Source of the DNA: Ichthyophthirius multifiliis
Taxonomy: Eukaryota; Ciliophora; Oligohymenophorea; Hymenostomatida
Length of the DNA stretch: 64,000 nucleotides
Assembly: GCF_000220395.1 (NCBI RefSeq)
Contig: NW_004086375.1
Coordinates: 46,933 to 110,932 of the forward strand
Direction of reading: 5' to 3'
Under the pieces are notes generated by a model. The model was not told where the DNA came from. It was given only the letters and a program-made list of their open reading frames with translations, and did no database searches. The position numbers and the translations under genes were made by a program. Positions 13,689 through 28,199 of this stretch are shown here, one piece after another. Within the stretch, counting starts at the first letter, position 1. Every line of letters starts with the position of its first letter.

Positions 13689-15127
13689 TCACACTTTATT
13701 ATTAATTTTATTAAGAGAAAAAATATAAATGTATATTTTAATAAGGAATTTTTCTAGCAAGAAGACTAAAACGAAGATTATATGCAATTGGGAATACTTA
13801 TTGGATTGAAATACGTTTTATTGTTGTTTCTTTTTTTTGATTTGTATAATTTGTTTTTTTTATTAAGAAATCTTTAATATTTTTAATTCCAATTCAGATA
13901 TTTTTTTATTTGCAAATATCAATTCTTTACATATTTTATTTTTTTCTAAAGCTAATTTTCTTTTTTTATTATATTTATTTTTTAATTTTATTTTATTTTT
14001 TATTTTACTCCATTTAATCTTTTTAAAAATTCTAATTAGGAGTTAATTTTTAAGACGTTGCTTTTTATAAAACTGATGTTTAATGTTTTATTTATTCTTT
14101 TTTTGTTTTAAGGAATTCATGCTCTCTCATTTTTAATTAATAAATTTCTTATTGATAAAGACAAATTTCTTTTGAAACACTATTATATTAAAATTCTAAT
14201 TACATATATTTTTCTTCATATATTTTTAGATTTTATTATGCATTAAGGTATTATTTTTGTAAATTTTCATATTATGATTTTAATTTGATGTATTTTTTTC
14301 TAAGTCATTCGCTTTGTCAAAGTAATTATTATTTTATGCCTTTTAATTAATTTATTCATCTATAATTTTTTTACATTTTAATAACTCACCTTATAAAACT
14401 TAGTTTTCACTCTTTACATATAAATGTTAAATATTATAAATAAAAATTTAATAATATATATATAAATATAATAATATATAAATTTTTAAAATATATGATC
14501 GTCTTTTTAATATTTATATATATATAATATTAACATTTATTTCTTGATATGTAGTGTATTTTATATTCTTTTTCATAGTATTTATTTCTTAATTTTTATA
14601 ATCTACTTCTTATTATAAATCTTTCATTTATTTTTTTAAACTCATATACAAAAAATTCTTTTTTAAAAAAGTTATTATTATTTGTTTATTTTTATTATTT
14701 AAAATACTTCTTAATCTAGTTTTTATAAAGTTAATTTACCACCACTACTTTAGACTTCTTCTATTATTTTTTCATATTTTTAACTTTGCTTTTATGTTTG
14801 TGTAAACTTTATTTTTAAAGAATTATTTTCTTATTTTTATTGGTTAATTATTTATTTTAAATTTATTATTTCTTCAATTAATTTTTCCTTTTTTTTTTTT
14901 TTATTAACTATACATTTAATCTTTTACTTTATCGATAATTGTATAATTATTTAATTATTGCATTTATGTCATTTTTGATTATTCAAATTAGCTATTAAAA
15001 TTAATTATTAATTAAATAAATTAAATTACTATTCATAAGGATTTTTAGACTTATTTTAGCTTGTTTTTGGTCTGTTTGTACTAATTATAGAGTTTTTAAA
15101 ACTTAATTATGAATGATTATTATTCAT
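13689..15127 (-). CDS. Coiled-coil protein with several introns
   Basis: Begins MNNNHSQLSFKNSIISTNRP and continues into long coiled-coil stretches, for example KLIEEIINLKQIINQQKQEN, LKKQMKDLQQEVDYKNQEIN, and near the end KISELELKILKISQQKKQII. At least two introns are visible. One is about 35 nt long near 14396-14362 (GTGAGT..TTATAG); a longer AT-rich one lies around 14410-14530. Two frame changes have no clear intron and sit in A-runs. The last exon ends at a TGA near 13691-13689, almost touching the downstream gene. No enzymatic domain is visible; a cytoskeletal or basal-body role is only a guess. Confidence 0.55.
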
Positions 15128-17047
15128 TTTAAATTTTTTAATTCTTAATTAATTATAAATAAAATTAGTTATATTTTAATTTATTTAATCTATAAAAAAT
15201 AAAATAATAAAATAACAAATAATTATTATTAATATATTTTATATGAATTTTGCTTTATTTATATTGTTTAAAATAAAAAAAGCATATTTTAAAAATTACT
15301 ATATTACATATTTTTTTATTTCTATAATTTTTTTAAAAAAAATCTTAATCAATAAAAAAAATAAGATTATTTATTATTTTGGTTAATTAAGTATTTAAAA
15401 TAATAAAATAATATTTATTATTAAATAAATTAGAAAAAAATTATTTGATTAATTAATAATATATATGTATTAAGTAAAAATAGATATTAAATGATTATAA
15501 TTTTTTTTTATTTTTTTGATATATTTTTTGAATTATATCAACAGACATATAATGATAGAATTTTTATTATATATTAAAATAGATAGTTTAGATATATAAA
15601 TAAATAATGTGTAAAACAACTAATATAAAAATAAAAAAAAAAATATTAAATAATATTTATATATACAGGAATGGATATAATAAAAATGGTTATAAAGAAA
15701 TATTATATTAAAGTAAAAATAGTTTAAAAAATATAAAAGAGAAATATAAATACAAATAACATGAAAAAAAAGAAATTTTATTATATTTAAATATAAAAAT
15801 AAAAAAAAATATTCTAGGATAAAAATTAAAAAGATACATTTTATAATATAAATATTTATAGTTATATGTATTTTTTATTTATATTTATATAAAAATTTAT
15901 ATTTATATAAAATTTTTATTTATATATTATTTTATATTTTTATATTTTTATTAATTATTATATTTATTATTATTATTATTTTATATATTATATATATTTT
16001 TAATGTTAATATTAATTTTTTTTTATATTTGTATATGTATTTTATTAAATATTTTTTATTATAATTTTTTATTATTAATTTTATTTATTTCATTTTATTT
16101 AATAATTTTTTTAAAATTAATCTTTTTATATATATTTTTAATTAAGTAAATATCTATATTTTTTATAATTTATTGTTATTTAAAGTTTATATTTATCATG
16201 CTATAATATTTTTTTTATATCTCATGATTTTCTTTTTATATTTATATATATAACTTATTCTTTTTAATCTTATTTTAATTATTTAATTATTAATTCATTA
16301 GATTTATATTTTTCTAAATAATTTTTTTATTTTATTTTATGCTTTTTTAAATTACTATTTATTTTCCATATTAATCAAAGATTATATTATTTTAGTTAGA
16401 ATTTTTTTTTTATACTAAATTTTCAAAGTTATATTAACTTAACATTTTTTTTTAATTTTATTTTATTTTAATATTTTATTACTAAATTTAATTCATTTTA
16501 AAATATTTTTTTTTACTTTATTATGTTGATTATTATGCATTATTATAATTTTTTTTGGTAATATTAATATCTTTTATTATATAATTTGTTAACTATATAA
16601 ATATTTTTTATTTAAACTTTATTCACTTTAATTTTCTTTTATAAATATATAATATAAATGATTTTAAATTAATTTATGTTGGTATTTTAAAAAAGTAAAA
16701 TAATGATTTAATTTAAAATATATTAAAAATATAATAATTTACAAGTATTATTTTAATTAAAAATAATTTTTAGAAAAAGTATAAATTGTGATAAAAAGAA
16801 AAGAATAAATTTACAACTAAAAAAAATTATTTCATGATTATAATTAATATGCTATATATATTTTAAATATAAAATTTTCATTTTTATTAACAGAAAAATA
16901 AATATTATATAAAAATGGTATAAAATATAAATGAATAAAATAATACATAAATTTTTAATTGTGATTATTAGCTTATAAATTTATTAAATTTTAATCCATT
17001 TATAAAAATAATTCCATTTTTAAATTCGTAAGAAAATTATAATTTAA
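15128..17047. other. AT-rich spacer
   Basis: About 1.9 kb of A/T runs between divergently oriented genes. I find no open frame of protein-like composition. The first exon of the downstream plus-strand gene may begin somewhere in its last few hundred bases, but I cannot place it. Confidence 0.55.
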
Positions 17048-19673
17048 ATTAAATTTTCTACTAAAAGGCCAAAATCGATTGAAGCATGTAAAAGATAAGG
17101 AATTGAACAGCATTAACTTTTGGTAAAAGATATTTAAGACTTCGAAAAAGATCCAGTTCTAAAAGAATTTTAAGACGATCCTAAATTATTTTTTGAAATA
17201 AAAGCAGAAAAATATGAAAGAAAAAGATAATAGAGAGTCTAATTATTAATTTAAGTATTTTTTTTTCCTACTTTTAAAAATAAAAAATAATAAAAAAGGA
17301 AAGGCAAAAAATTATTTAAGAAAATTCCAAAAGTGTAACAACAAGTGCATTTTAAAGTTCCAAAATGTTTAATAATAGGTCAACTTCTTGCCTAGATAAA
17401 ATGAAAAGAGAAAAAAACTTGACAGAAGTTTTAAAAAAATAGTAGGTAAAATATGAAAAAATAATTAGACTATTAATATTAAAATATTTACTATTTTAAA
17501 AAAAGCAAAATCAAATATCTAAATTCCTTTTAACTTAATAAAGAATGAAAGAAATATAAACTGTAAAATTAAGTATATATATTACTTTAACTTTTTTAAA
17601 AGAAATAAATATAAAAGCAAGCAAAATTAAAAGAATTTTAAGAAAATCAATTTAAAAATAGAAGAATAAAATCATAATAAAATGAATATGAAAGACTTTA
17701 AAAAAAACAAGAATTTTTAAAAATACAATAATACAGTGTTTAAGCATTAAATGAAAAATATTTAGAAAATTAAAAAAACATTAATAATAATAAATAATAA
17801 AATAGGAATTAATAAATATTTATAAATAAATAAAAGAATAAGAGACAAAATAAAAAATGGAAAATTTGAATTCAAAATCATAGGAAATAAATGATAACAA
17901 AAATAATTAAATGGAATAAAATAATTTTTATCAATAAATAAGATAAGAAAATATTATTTAAGTATTTATTTAATTATCTTTAATATTTTAGACTTATAAA
18001 AAAAACAAAAGGAATAAATAGCAAACCAAGATATTTAAATATAAAATTCAATATCCGAAAATGAGTTTTTTTATTAAAAACTTGAAATTTTTAAAGAAAT
18101 GGAAAATTAAAGGAAAATAATATTATAAGAAGTATAAAAAACAAATAACCAAAAAAAAATATATCTAAAAAAAAGGAGTTACAAGAAAAACAAATATAAA
18201 ATTAAAAATCAATGCCCGATATGTAATAAAAGTTTGATTTAGTATCATAAAAATCACAAGATCAATAATAAAAATAATAAAAAATATAAAATTAATATGA
18301 TAAGGCTTTTATAACATAAAATAAAACGAATGATTTATAAAAAATAAAGAGTGAATAAGAAAATTATGTCTAATTAAAAAAATAGTAAGACGAGTTTCAT
18401 ATATAATGTATATTAGAAAGAAAAAGACAATAATAAAACAAACTTTATGAATAAAATTAAAATATCTTTTAAAAAATTAAACTCAAGATTTAAATGGCAA
18501 ACCTTAACAAATAATCAGAAATTAATTTTATAAAAAAAAAGACGGCCTTAGAATAACTTTAATAAGAAGATACTAAGGAGAACAAATAAAGATAATTAAA
18601 AATTTAAGAATATTAAAAAGAGAAAAATTTTAAAAGAAAATTTTATTAAATGAAAATAGAAGAGAAACTAAAACATGAATAAGAAAATTAATTGGAATAA
18701 AAAGAATAAAGACAAAAATTAGAATTAGAAAAAAAAAATAATTTAATAAATAAAATAATAATTTTCCGAAATTAAATAAAAAAGAAGATCTAGAATTAGT
18801 TTTTATTTCATAGCTTATACAATAATTAATTAATTAATGAAAATATTTAAAAAATTAATATTTAATAATAAAGATCCAATTAAATGAAAGACATTTTATT
18901 AAAAAAAAAAAAATAACTTTATAAAATAAGAGTAAGTAATTTATAAATTATATGAAAAAACTAATATAAAAAAATAAAATATAAATAGTAAAATCAGTTT
19001 TTTTCAAGAAAAAAATTAAAATGAAAATTTATTGAAATCTCAAAAATATATTAAATTTTAATATAAATTTTAAGAATTATATTAATAGAAAAGTAAAAAT
19101 GAATTAAAAAATATTTAATAAAAAGAATTATTTGAAAGAAATCAAAAATATAATAAATAAAGGAATAATAGATACTAAGAAAATTATAAACTTATTCCTC
19201 AATAATATATATAAAAAATAAATTAATATTAATTAGAATAATATGTTAAATAAACAGAATTTATTATAGAAGGATTATTAAAAGAATAGGTAAATTTTTA
19301 AAAAATCTTTTATTTAATTTTATTTTAAGGATTAAAATAATATAAATAATGATTTTACTAAGCACTTAGGAAATTTGCTATTAGATTAATAAATGTATAT
19401 ATTTATATAAAAATAAACAAATTTTTAAATAAAATGCATATCCATTAACAAATTTAATACTATTACTGATTAATAAATTAAAAAAATAAAAAAAAAACTA
19501 TTTTTGTTAAGTTTATTATATTTAAAAAATTTAATTAATTATAAAAATAAAATAATATAATAAAAAACAAATTAATTAAAAAATAATATAAATATATTAA
19601 ATTTAAAAGGGAATATGTGAAGTAATAAGCTATATAATTTTAAAATGACAATCTTTTAAACCTGTACAAATGA
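17048..19673 (+). CDS. Coiled-coil protein with N-terminal RPKSIEACKRQGIE motif and a CPxC motif
   Basis: The first recognisable exon reads KRPKSIEACKRQGIEQHQLL, then VKDIQDFEKDPVLKEFQDDP. A motif of this kind (RPxSxEAC..xGI) opens several ciliate coiled-coil proteins and resembles the start of CCDC177-like proteins (family recollection, not verified). Short introns follow (for example GTATTTTTTT..AAAAAG near 17257). Later come QCPICNKSLIQYHKNHK, a possible zinc knuckle, and a long Glu/Lys/Gln coiled coil (KIEEKLKHEQENQLEQKEQR) near 18640-18720. The last exon ends EYVKQQAIQFQNDNLLNLYK before TGA 19671-19673. The true first exon and some splice sites are unresolved. Confidence 0.6.
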
Positions 19674-21277
19674 AAATAATAATTAACATTAGATATTTAA
19701 TTAATATATATATATATATATTATAATAAAAAGCAAATGTATATTTATTTTTTACAATTATAAAATAATATTTTAGTTAAAATATTAAGTTAATTAAAAA
19801 TATATTTGTATAATTATTATAAGTAAATATATATATATATATTAAAAGGAAAAACAAAAAAATTGGCTTAATATCAAATAAATTATAGAATATAATTTAA
19901 AAAATTAAATTATTAATATAAATATTTAAAATAAATATAATATATTTAATTTTCTTAATTTTGGTTTAAAATATTATTTTTATAGTATTTTCTCTTATTT
20001 AAAAAAATTAATATCTTAACTATTATTTTAAATTTTCAAATCATATAATTTTTATGTAATCTAAATCATTAATTATTAATGTTAATTTACTTTAATATTT
20101 TTAAACTATATGGGATATATTATTAACTAAAATTACATAAATTCTTTTAATTATTATATATTAAATAAGGTAATATATAATTTTTATAATTTATTCATTC
20201 ATTTATAAAAACTTCTAAAAAGCATAATAATAGTAAAATGTTTAAATAAATAAGAATTTAAATCCAATAAGTTTATTTTAATTTTAAGATTTATTAAATA
20301 AAATAATACAAGAAGTTTAATAAAATGATGTATAATTTTAAAATTTACTATAATATTATAAAAAATATAAATATAAAATTGTTATGAATTTTTATATATA
20401 ATATCGAACAGTTTTTTATATCACATGACTACAGTTTACTAAAAATAAAATAGTATTAACTATTTTGTATTTTATTATTAAAAGAAATAGAAATTAATAT
20501 AATTTGTATATATATTAATTTTTAAATTTTTAGTAACTTAAAAATAAAAAATTTTTTTAAAAATATATTTAATAATATTTATTTAAATAAAGTAATTACT
20601 TTATTTTCTTTTTTTCTTTAATAAATAAAAATAATATATAATTTTTTCTTATTTATTTTTGATTTCACGGTATTTTTATTTTAAATTCAATAAATTTTTT
20701 AAAAAACTAGAAAATATGGATAATGATTAATCTGGAGTAAATAAATACTTATATCACTAGTCCTTGTTTTACTGATTTCATTACTTTTGGGAGAAATTAT
20801 ATATTATGATATTAAAACAATCTCTTAATAAATATAAACTTCTATTGATGATAATAAAAATATTTATCTTTATTTAATTAATGGGTTTTATTTGATGTAT
20901 TTGTTTTTGTATAGTAATTTATTTGAATATTTTAATTTTTATTATATTAAATATTTTTATAAAATTATAATTTTATATAATTAATATTTTTAAATTTTAA
21001 ACAATATTTCTCTTTATTATTAAAAAATTAATATTTATATATTTTTTGTATATTTAATTTAAATATATATTAAAGTTTTTTTTATTATATTTGATATTTT
21101 AACTTTATTATAAATAAATTATGTAAAATAAAACATATTTTAATAAAATTTATACATATTATATTATTATTATATTGTAAAAAAAAATTCATATAAATTA
21201 AAACTGTTAATTATTCAAATAATACATATAAATAATAAATTTTATAACAAAAATTAATTTTTAAATATTTAATAAAT
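19674..21277. other. AT-rich spacer with one weak open stretch
   Basis: Mostly A/T runs and short TA repeats. At 20716-20990 (+) there is MDNDQSGVNKYLYHQSLF and then, in a second frame, LLGEIIYYDIKTISQQIQTS. The two pieces are less AT-biased than their surroundings and may be a small or decayed gene. Nothing else is supportable. Confidence 0.4.
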
Positions 21278-22516
21278 TCATTAATTACAAGTTTAAAAAC
21301 AATTTTTATTTTATAAAATCAAGTTTCTTTTTTATAATCTAGTATTTTTAGAATATAGATTCTTTTAATTTAAATAAATTGAATAATTTTAAGATTATTT
21401 ATGATTTGTATTCTTTTATAAATTGCTTTCCATATTTTAAATATTAATTGGATTTGTTAATTTTAATTATCCATTACTTGTATTATAAATATAATCAAGT
21501 AGATATTTTTTATTATTGGGTTTATATTTTTCAAGAATAAATGTATTATATTTTCTTTCATTACTTACTTTTAATTCTTTTAATTTTTTCTCGCTAATAA
21601 AAATATTTTTTTTTAAAGGAGATTAATTTTTACTAAAAAATAATTTTTAATTTTCCGTTGGAATAAGCGAAAAATTTTTTTAATATTTATTTATATATTA
21701 TATTGAATGTGCTATTGATGATCTTCTTAAAATATTAATATAATTTTGATGAAATTATTAATTATTTTGTACTTTCTTTTGTAAAGAAATCAGATTTTTC
21801 GAGCATTATAAGATTCTATACTTTTATTAACTATTACTCTATTTTTCATTAAAATACTAGTTTTAAGGAGTAAAATTAAAATGATTTTAATCACTATTTG
21901 TAGAAAAAATCAAATTTTTATTTTAATTTTCTAAACAAACAGAAGAATCGAGTTTTTATAAATCCAAACACTCAATATTTTATTAAGTATATTTTCTTTT
22001 AACTTTTTTTTAATTTTATTATTTGATTGAAACATTATTATTAAAATTCGTATTTTTATCATCTGCAGAAATTTTATAGTTTTTATGTGTAAAAGAATCT
22101 GATAATACATTTATTTATTATTATTTTTTTTATTATGGTTTATTTAATTCAAGTTTCTAAAGTTCAGTTTTGAAAATCATTTTTATTAATTAAAATGGAA
22201 ATTAAAATTCACGATTTTTATTTTGCTTATTAAAAAGTCCAAAGTATGCTTCCCCTTCACAACTCTTGCGGCGTATTTAATATTTTAAATGTTTTTTTTA
22301 ATTATAATTATTTTGATCGTACAATATTTTGGATAATCTTTATGGAGGAGTATAAAATTTTATTGTTTTTGTTTATTTTTTCATAAACTTTTCTTTATTT
22401 TTTTTTATTTATATCTATATTGATCTTAAATTTTATTTTTATTGTTAATATATTGTTTTAGATAAGCTTTTTTTATTTATTGTATCGTTTAATTAATGCA
22501 TAACATTTTTTCTCAT
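21278..22516 (-). CDS. Hypothetical basic Asn/Lys/Gln-rich protein, 412 aa
   Basis: A single uninterrupted reading frame of 413 codons in ciliate code, from ATG 22516 to TGA 21280-21278, with dozens of TAA/TAG read as Gln. N-terminus MRKNVMHQLNDTINKKSLSK. A segment near residue 75-100 reads YQIRRKSCEGEAYFGLFNK; GEAYFG faintly recalls the phosphate-binding loop of cNMP domains, but the rest of that fold is absent. The C-terminus is NTRLQKRNLILQNKNCFQT. No membrane segment or catalytic motif. Function unknown. The single clean frame makes it a firm gene despite the lack of homology. Confidence 0.75.
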
Positions 22517-22705
22517 TTTTTTTTTTTTTAAAATAAAAAAATGTAAATTTATACTTTAGTAAAATATTTAGACTTTGAAAAAAATAAATAAATAATTTTT
22601 ATGAAAAATAAAATAAATATATATATATATATATATAAATAATTCAATTTTAATGTTCTTTAAAATTAACTAAAATAATGAAAAATGTAAATAAAGATAC
22701 GCTAG

Positions 22706-23701
22706 TCATAATAATTTCATTTAAATGTTTTTTATTCTTATTTATTTATTATTTTTCTTATTATTAATTAAAAAAAATAACTAAATTTGTTTACCAGGTT
22801 TTTATTCCATATCATTATTTACCTAAATTTAAAAGTTTTCATTCTTTTAAGTAAAGCACTTCGATCCTTTAATAAAGTCGAAAAATTTTTCATATAATTT
22901 TTTTTATCTTTAATCATTTTATTCAATAAAATTTCCTTTATTTTCCAATAGAAAACTCTAATAATTCACTTAATTAAGAATATTTACAGAAAACTCATAA
23001 ATTTTAGCGAACTTTCCTTTAATAAGTTAAATAATTTCATTTTCTTTATTTAAATTTTCCACAAATTACATAATAAATACACTAACTAACAAATTACAAA
23101 TTTCTGTTTAAGCTTCTTAATAAATTGGACCTTATTAAAATGTATTATTCTTTTCTAATATCAAAAGAAGTTTTTCTAATATATCGTTGCATAGTAAAAT
23201 GGCATTTTTACGGTCACAGACTTTATTTTTTTTTAATTTTTCAGAATATACGCGCATTCGCCATCTGAATTAGTACTTTAAAGCAGGCTAAAGTAACCAA
23301 TAAAACCTATCATGCAATTAATTTGGCGAATTTATATCAAAAAAAAGAAAGTAATGGAATATTTAATCAAGTTAACAACACATATCTAACAAGTAAATAT
23401 TTTATTAAGCTTAAGAATAATCAAAATATAGAGATTTTACAACATCAAGGAATTAGGAACGAACAAAAGGAAGGTTTTCTAAAAATAGTAAAGGCAAACT
23501 ATAATTATACTCATCAATATTTTCCGTATATTCAAAAATATGCTTTATTTTCAAACTCTTTAATGCTGTTGTTAACAAAAAGAGAGAAGCATCGAATTTA
23601 TATGAAGGATTTTTGATAGCGAAAATTGTTATTTTAGAAACATTTATGATTTTTCCCTTTTCTTTTTGTAGATTTTATTAGTTTATATTATTTAATATCA
23701 T
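22706..23701 (-). CDS. Metaxin/GST-fold-like protein, candidate mitochondrial outer-membrane import factor
   Basis: One intron-free frame of 332 codons from ATG 23701 to TGA 22708-22706. The N-terminal part (NPSYKFDASLFLLTTALKSL...YSLPLLFLENLPFVRSQ) has the layout of the thioredoxin-like half of metaxins. It is followed by an all-helical half with QPALKYQFRWRMRVYSEKLK and a metaxin-like NDILEKLLLILEKNNTFQQG...EICNLLVSVF. Metaxin/SAM37 proteins assist beta-barrel assembly in the mitochondrial outer membrane (family knowledge). No C-terminal membrane anchor is obvious; the last 20 residues could be intron read-through. It could instead be another GST-fold protein. A 97-residue open frame on the opposite strand (23323-23616) is its shadow. 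Confidence 0.5.
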
Positions 23702-23807
23702 TTTTATTTTTTTTTCAATTAAATATTTAAATATCTTTTTTTTTATTATTTTTAAAATAAATTTTTATATGTATTATTTTTTATGTGTATATGTTATTTT
23801 TTTGTTT

Positions 23808-24799
<992 letters not shown>

Positions 24800-25614
24800 T
24801 TAGCAAAGATATATTATTAGTGTAATTAATTAATTTAGATTAAATATTATTCTATTTAAAAACTTTTTCTTAATTTTTAAGAAGAAATTTTTGTTTTAAT
24901 CTAAAAAGATTATTCGATAAAATATTTTATTGAGGTTTAATATTTTATTTTTAAATTTATTTATAAATAACTGGCACACTTGTTTTAAAAGGTCTTTTAA
25001 CTTAAAATTTTTATTTATTCATTATACCAATTTTTATATTATATTTTATTATTTTAAAATTTAAAAAATAATTTTTTGTTATTTATTCAAAAAAGTTTTT
25101 TTTCTGATAAAATTGTTTTTTTTTAAATAAGCAATATAAAAAAAATATATAAATATTCTAATTAATAAAATGTAAAAAATATTTAATTTTTAATATTTAT
25201 TAAAAAAAATTTAAAAATATTTAAAAAAAATTTTAAAAAAATTAAAATATAAAGAAATGCATATATATTTTGATATATAAATAAAATATTATTTAATTTT
25301 ATTTTTGTAATTTAAATTATTATATAATATGTTATTTTATCTCAATTCAAAATTAATTTACAAACAAATTTTATATAATTCTGTTTATTTATACTAAATT
25401 ACATTATTAAAATTTAATAATATTTAATATATTTTAATATATTTTATATATTTTAAAAACTAATTTTAATGATTTATAATTTTTTTTAAATAAAAGTTTA
25501 ATCTATAATAATATTAAAAATATTAAAATAATTTCATTTTTTAATATATTATGCCATTTTTAATTTATTCTATAATATTAAATAAAAAACAAGAAATTCA
25601 TATTTAAATTATCA
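24800..25614. other. AT-rich spacer
   Basis: Between the kinase start and the end of the aspartic protease gene. Pure A/T runs; no feature recognised. Confidence 0.65.
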
Positions 25615-27065
25615 TCAATATAATTTTTAGTCTATTTCTTTTAATTTTCCAAATCCAACTCTTTCATTTTCTCTATCAAACACAGTTAAATATTTATACA
25701 TAAAAACATCACCAAAAATCCATATATCACCCACTTTTTTTTTTAATTTAACATTATGAAAAATATATATTTATAAATTTATACATTATTCGTCTTCAAC
25801 ATCTATTTAAACAAAACTTTCAACACAATTAAATATGTTCCCATCATTAATAGAAAATTAATAATCTTCAGGATACAAATTATAAATTTAATCATCAATT
25901 TTAAAACTAACTTTAGGTAAGTTCTTACATTAATAATCTTCATTAGCCATATATCCAATCAGTTTATTAATACCAGTAGTTGGTCCAGCGATAACACTAG
26001 TACCAGAATCAACAATAAAAGCACAGGGTTTATTAACCGAACAAATATTAGTATTATTTTCATCAACAAGTATTTCTTATACGAATATAGACCAATAGTT
26101 TGGATTTGCAACTTTATGATAAGTTACTTTATCATCTAATAGAATGTCTTTATAATCAGCTTCTCCAAATTAAATAAAAGAAACATTTTAATTTTCATTT
26201 CTGTTCATATAAAAAGAAAACTAGTTTTTTTATATTACTTTTTATTATTTCATTCTATCACTTAATGTTAATGTTCCTTCACCTAATTCCGGAAATGAAA
26301 GGCCAACAATTCCATCAAAATCACCCTTTATATTTTTTTTTAGTTAGAAAATATATATTTTAATAAATGTATAAAATTTCTTTACATCTTAGAATATGTA
26401 TCCTTCTTCTTTTGTAATTTCAACGAAATCTACGTTTTTTATTTCTTATTTTTCAACAAAAAAACTATCTTTTGAATAATCACCTATTAAATTTCCTTTT
26501 TTTGAATTATATCTATTTTAGTAAAAAAAAAAAAAAAAAAACCGCTTCCATATTAGACTTCATATTCATATTCTGTAGGCTTATAAGTTTTTGATTTTTT
26601 AAAATCATATTAATTTCCTCTTTTACAGCCGATATCTTAACATTTAACAGAATTAACAAAAATTAAAGCTGATCCAGTATCGAATATCATATTATATTAT
26701 TTTTCTAAATAGCCTACTGATAATGTTCCAGTATAAAATGTATTTTAGTGATTTTATAAAGATATTTTTCCATTTTTATAGTTTTTAGGAATTACTTATT
26801 ATTATTAAATAAATTTATTTGATTAAAACTTTTTGAAAATTTATTTTTCTTATAATTCTAATTAAACAAACTCTATTTACTTTTTTAGGACGGAATGCTA
26901 CATTGTTAAAAAGTTAAATTATTTTATTCTTCTTTCTATAGATGAATCTCTTTTTAATTTTATTCTTAGACTTTTTTCTTATTAGAGGAATTTTTTTTAT
27001 TTTTGATGAGTTCTATTCATGCAAGATGTTACAAAGACTAATAATAAAAAAAATAGTTTTATCAT
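25615..27065 (-). CDS. Secreted/vacuolar aspartic protease (A1, cathepsin D/pepsin-like), 430 aa
   Basis: The signal peptide MIKLFFLLLVFVTSC is followed by a basic propeptide and the mature enzyme. First active site: MIFDTGSALIFVNS, Asp near residue 129. The flap-region YGSG joins to NLIGDYSKDSF across a 47-nt intron (26542-26496). A second intron (26385-26326, 60 nt) restores DGDFDGIVGLSFPELG. Second active site: AFIVDSGTSVIAGPT. A third intron (25784-25734, 51 nt) restores LGDIWIFGDVFMYKYLTVFD and RENERVGFGK. Exons total 431 codons, in frame. Both catalytic Asp and the C-terminal hydrophobic-hydrophobic-Gly motif are kept, so it should be active. Likely a lysosomal/phagosomal or secreted digestive protease. 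Confidence 0.95.
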
Positions 27066-27173
27066 TTTTTTTTTTCTTTTAAATATAATAAAAAACGTAT
27101 TTAATTAATGTTTATATTTATTTGCTTTTATATACGTATATATTAATAAATTATTTGTTTATATTTTTATTTT

Positions 27174-28106
27174 TCATAATTATTTCTATTGAAACATTTT
27201 GTAACACTATTTATATTTTTTTATTTAATTAAGAAATTAAATAATAAAAAACCTTTTCATTTTCAAGTAAAACTTTTTGTATAAACTCATTTTATTTTTC
27301 CATCTAATTTTAAAGATCCTAAATAATACGTTTTTATTTTAGTATTTCTTTATCCTTTTCTGCCATTTTTTATACTACTTTAAATAAAAATATATAAAAA
27401 GAAAATAAAAAAAAAATACTTTATTAGATAATAAAATCTTTTTCATTTTCATTTTAAGGGTATTCATGAAATTAAATTTGAAGCGACGATATTTTTTCAT
27501 TCGATTCTTATAATAAAATCTCGAATTCTTTGAGTTTCTTTTCATAATTACTTTTAATTTATTTTAATTAATTGCTCATTTATTAATTGTGACCTTCAAT
27601 ATTTTTTTAATAGTTCTAACAAATTTAAAGTAATTAATAATTTTTTTCAGATTCCATTTCATATTTCTATTTATTTAATTCTTAATTAGGGCTTTTTAAT
27701 AATTTTTCATTTAGTTTTCTTTTTTAATTATCTTCTATATTCTATAAAGTTTTCTCTAACTAAAATTCATTTTAGATTTTTGAACATAATATTTTTCCAT
27801 TTGAACAATTGTTAATAAGCTGTGTTTTATCAAATAAGCTTGAACTTTTTTAATGTAAACTTTCATGTTTTTCATTTTGAAATAGCTATTTATATTTTTA
27901 TTTAAAAAATATTTTTTTTTAAAAGTAACATTTTTGTTTTCGGAATTTAATTGAAATAATTTTTCATTTAATTCATTTAGTTTTTTTATGATGTCCTTTT
28001 TTCTTTCTTATCTTTATATCTTTGAAATGAAAACATCTTCACTTAGATTTTTTTCTGATATTTTATTTTTTATTTCGGTTCTATTAATTTATTATTTAAC
28101 AATCAT
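27174..28106 (-). CDS. Coiled-coil protein, 266 aa
   Basis: Starts MIVKQQINRTEIKNKISEKN and consists almost wholly of heptad-like coiled coil (KKLNELNEKLFQLNSENKN, NYEKKLKEFEILLQESNEK, RIIQDLQNQMEKQNEFIQKV). Three introns, 27929-27886 (44 nt), 27419-27378 (42 nt) and 27252-27207 (46 nt), reduce 933 nt to 267 codons exactly, ending at TGA 27176-27174. Without the first intron one frame stays open longer but loses the heptads, which is why I prefer the spliced model. No named domain. Probably structural. Confidence 0.7.
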
Positions 28107-28199
28107 TTTTATTAATTTTTTATTTGTTAAAAAATAAAATAAATAAATTTAAATTAAAAAAAATATAAATATAAAAATTAATAGATAATATTATTTTTT

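Noticed and set aside
23323-23616. 97-residue plus-strand open frame without even TAA/TAG
   Set aside because: The minus strand here is an uninterrupted 332-codon metaxin-like gene; the plus frame is its shadow.
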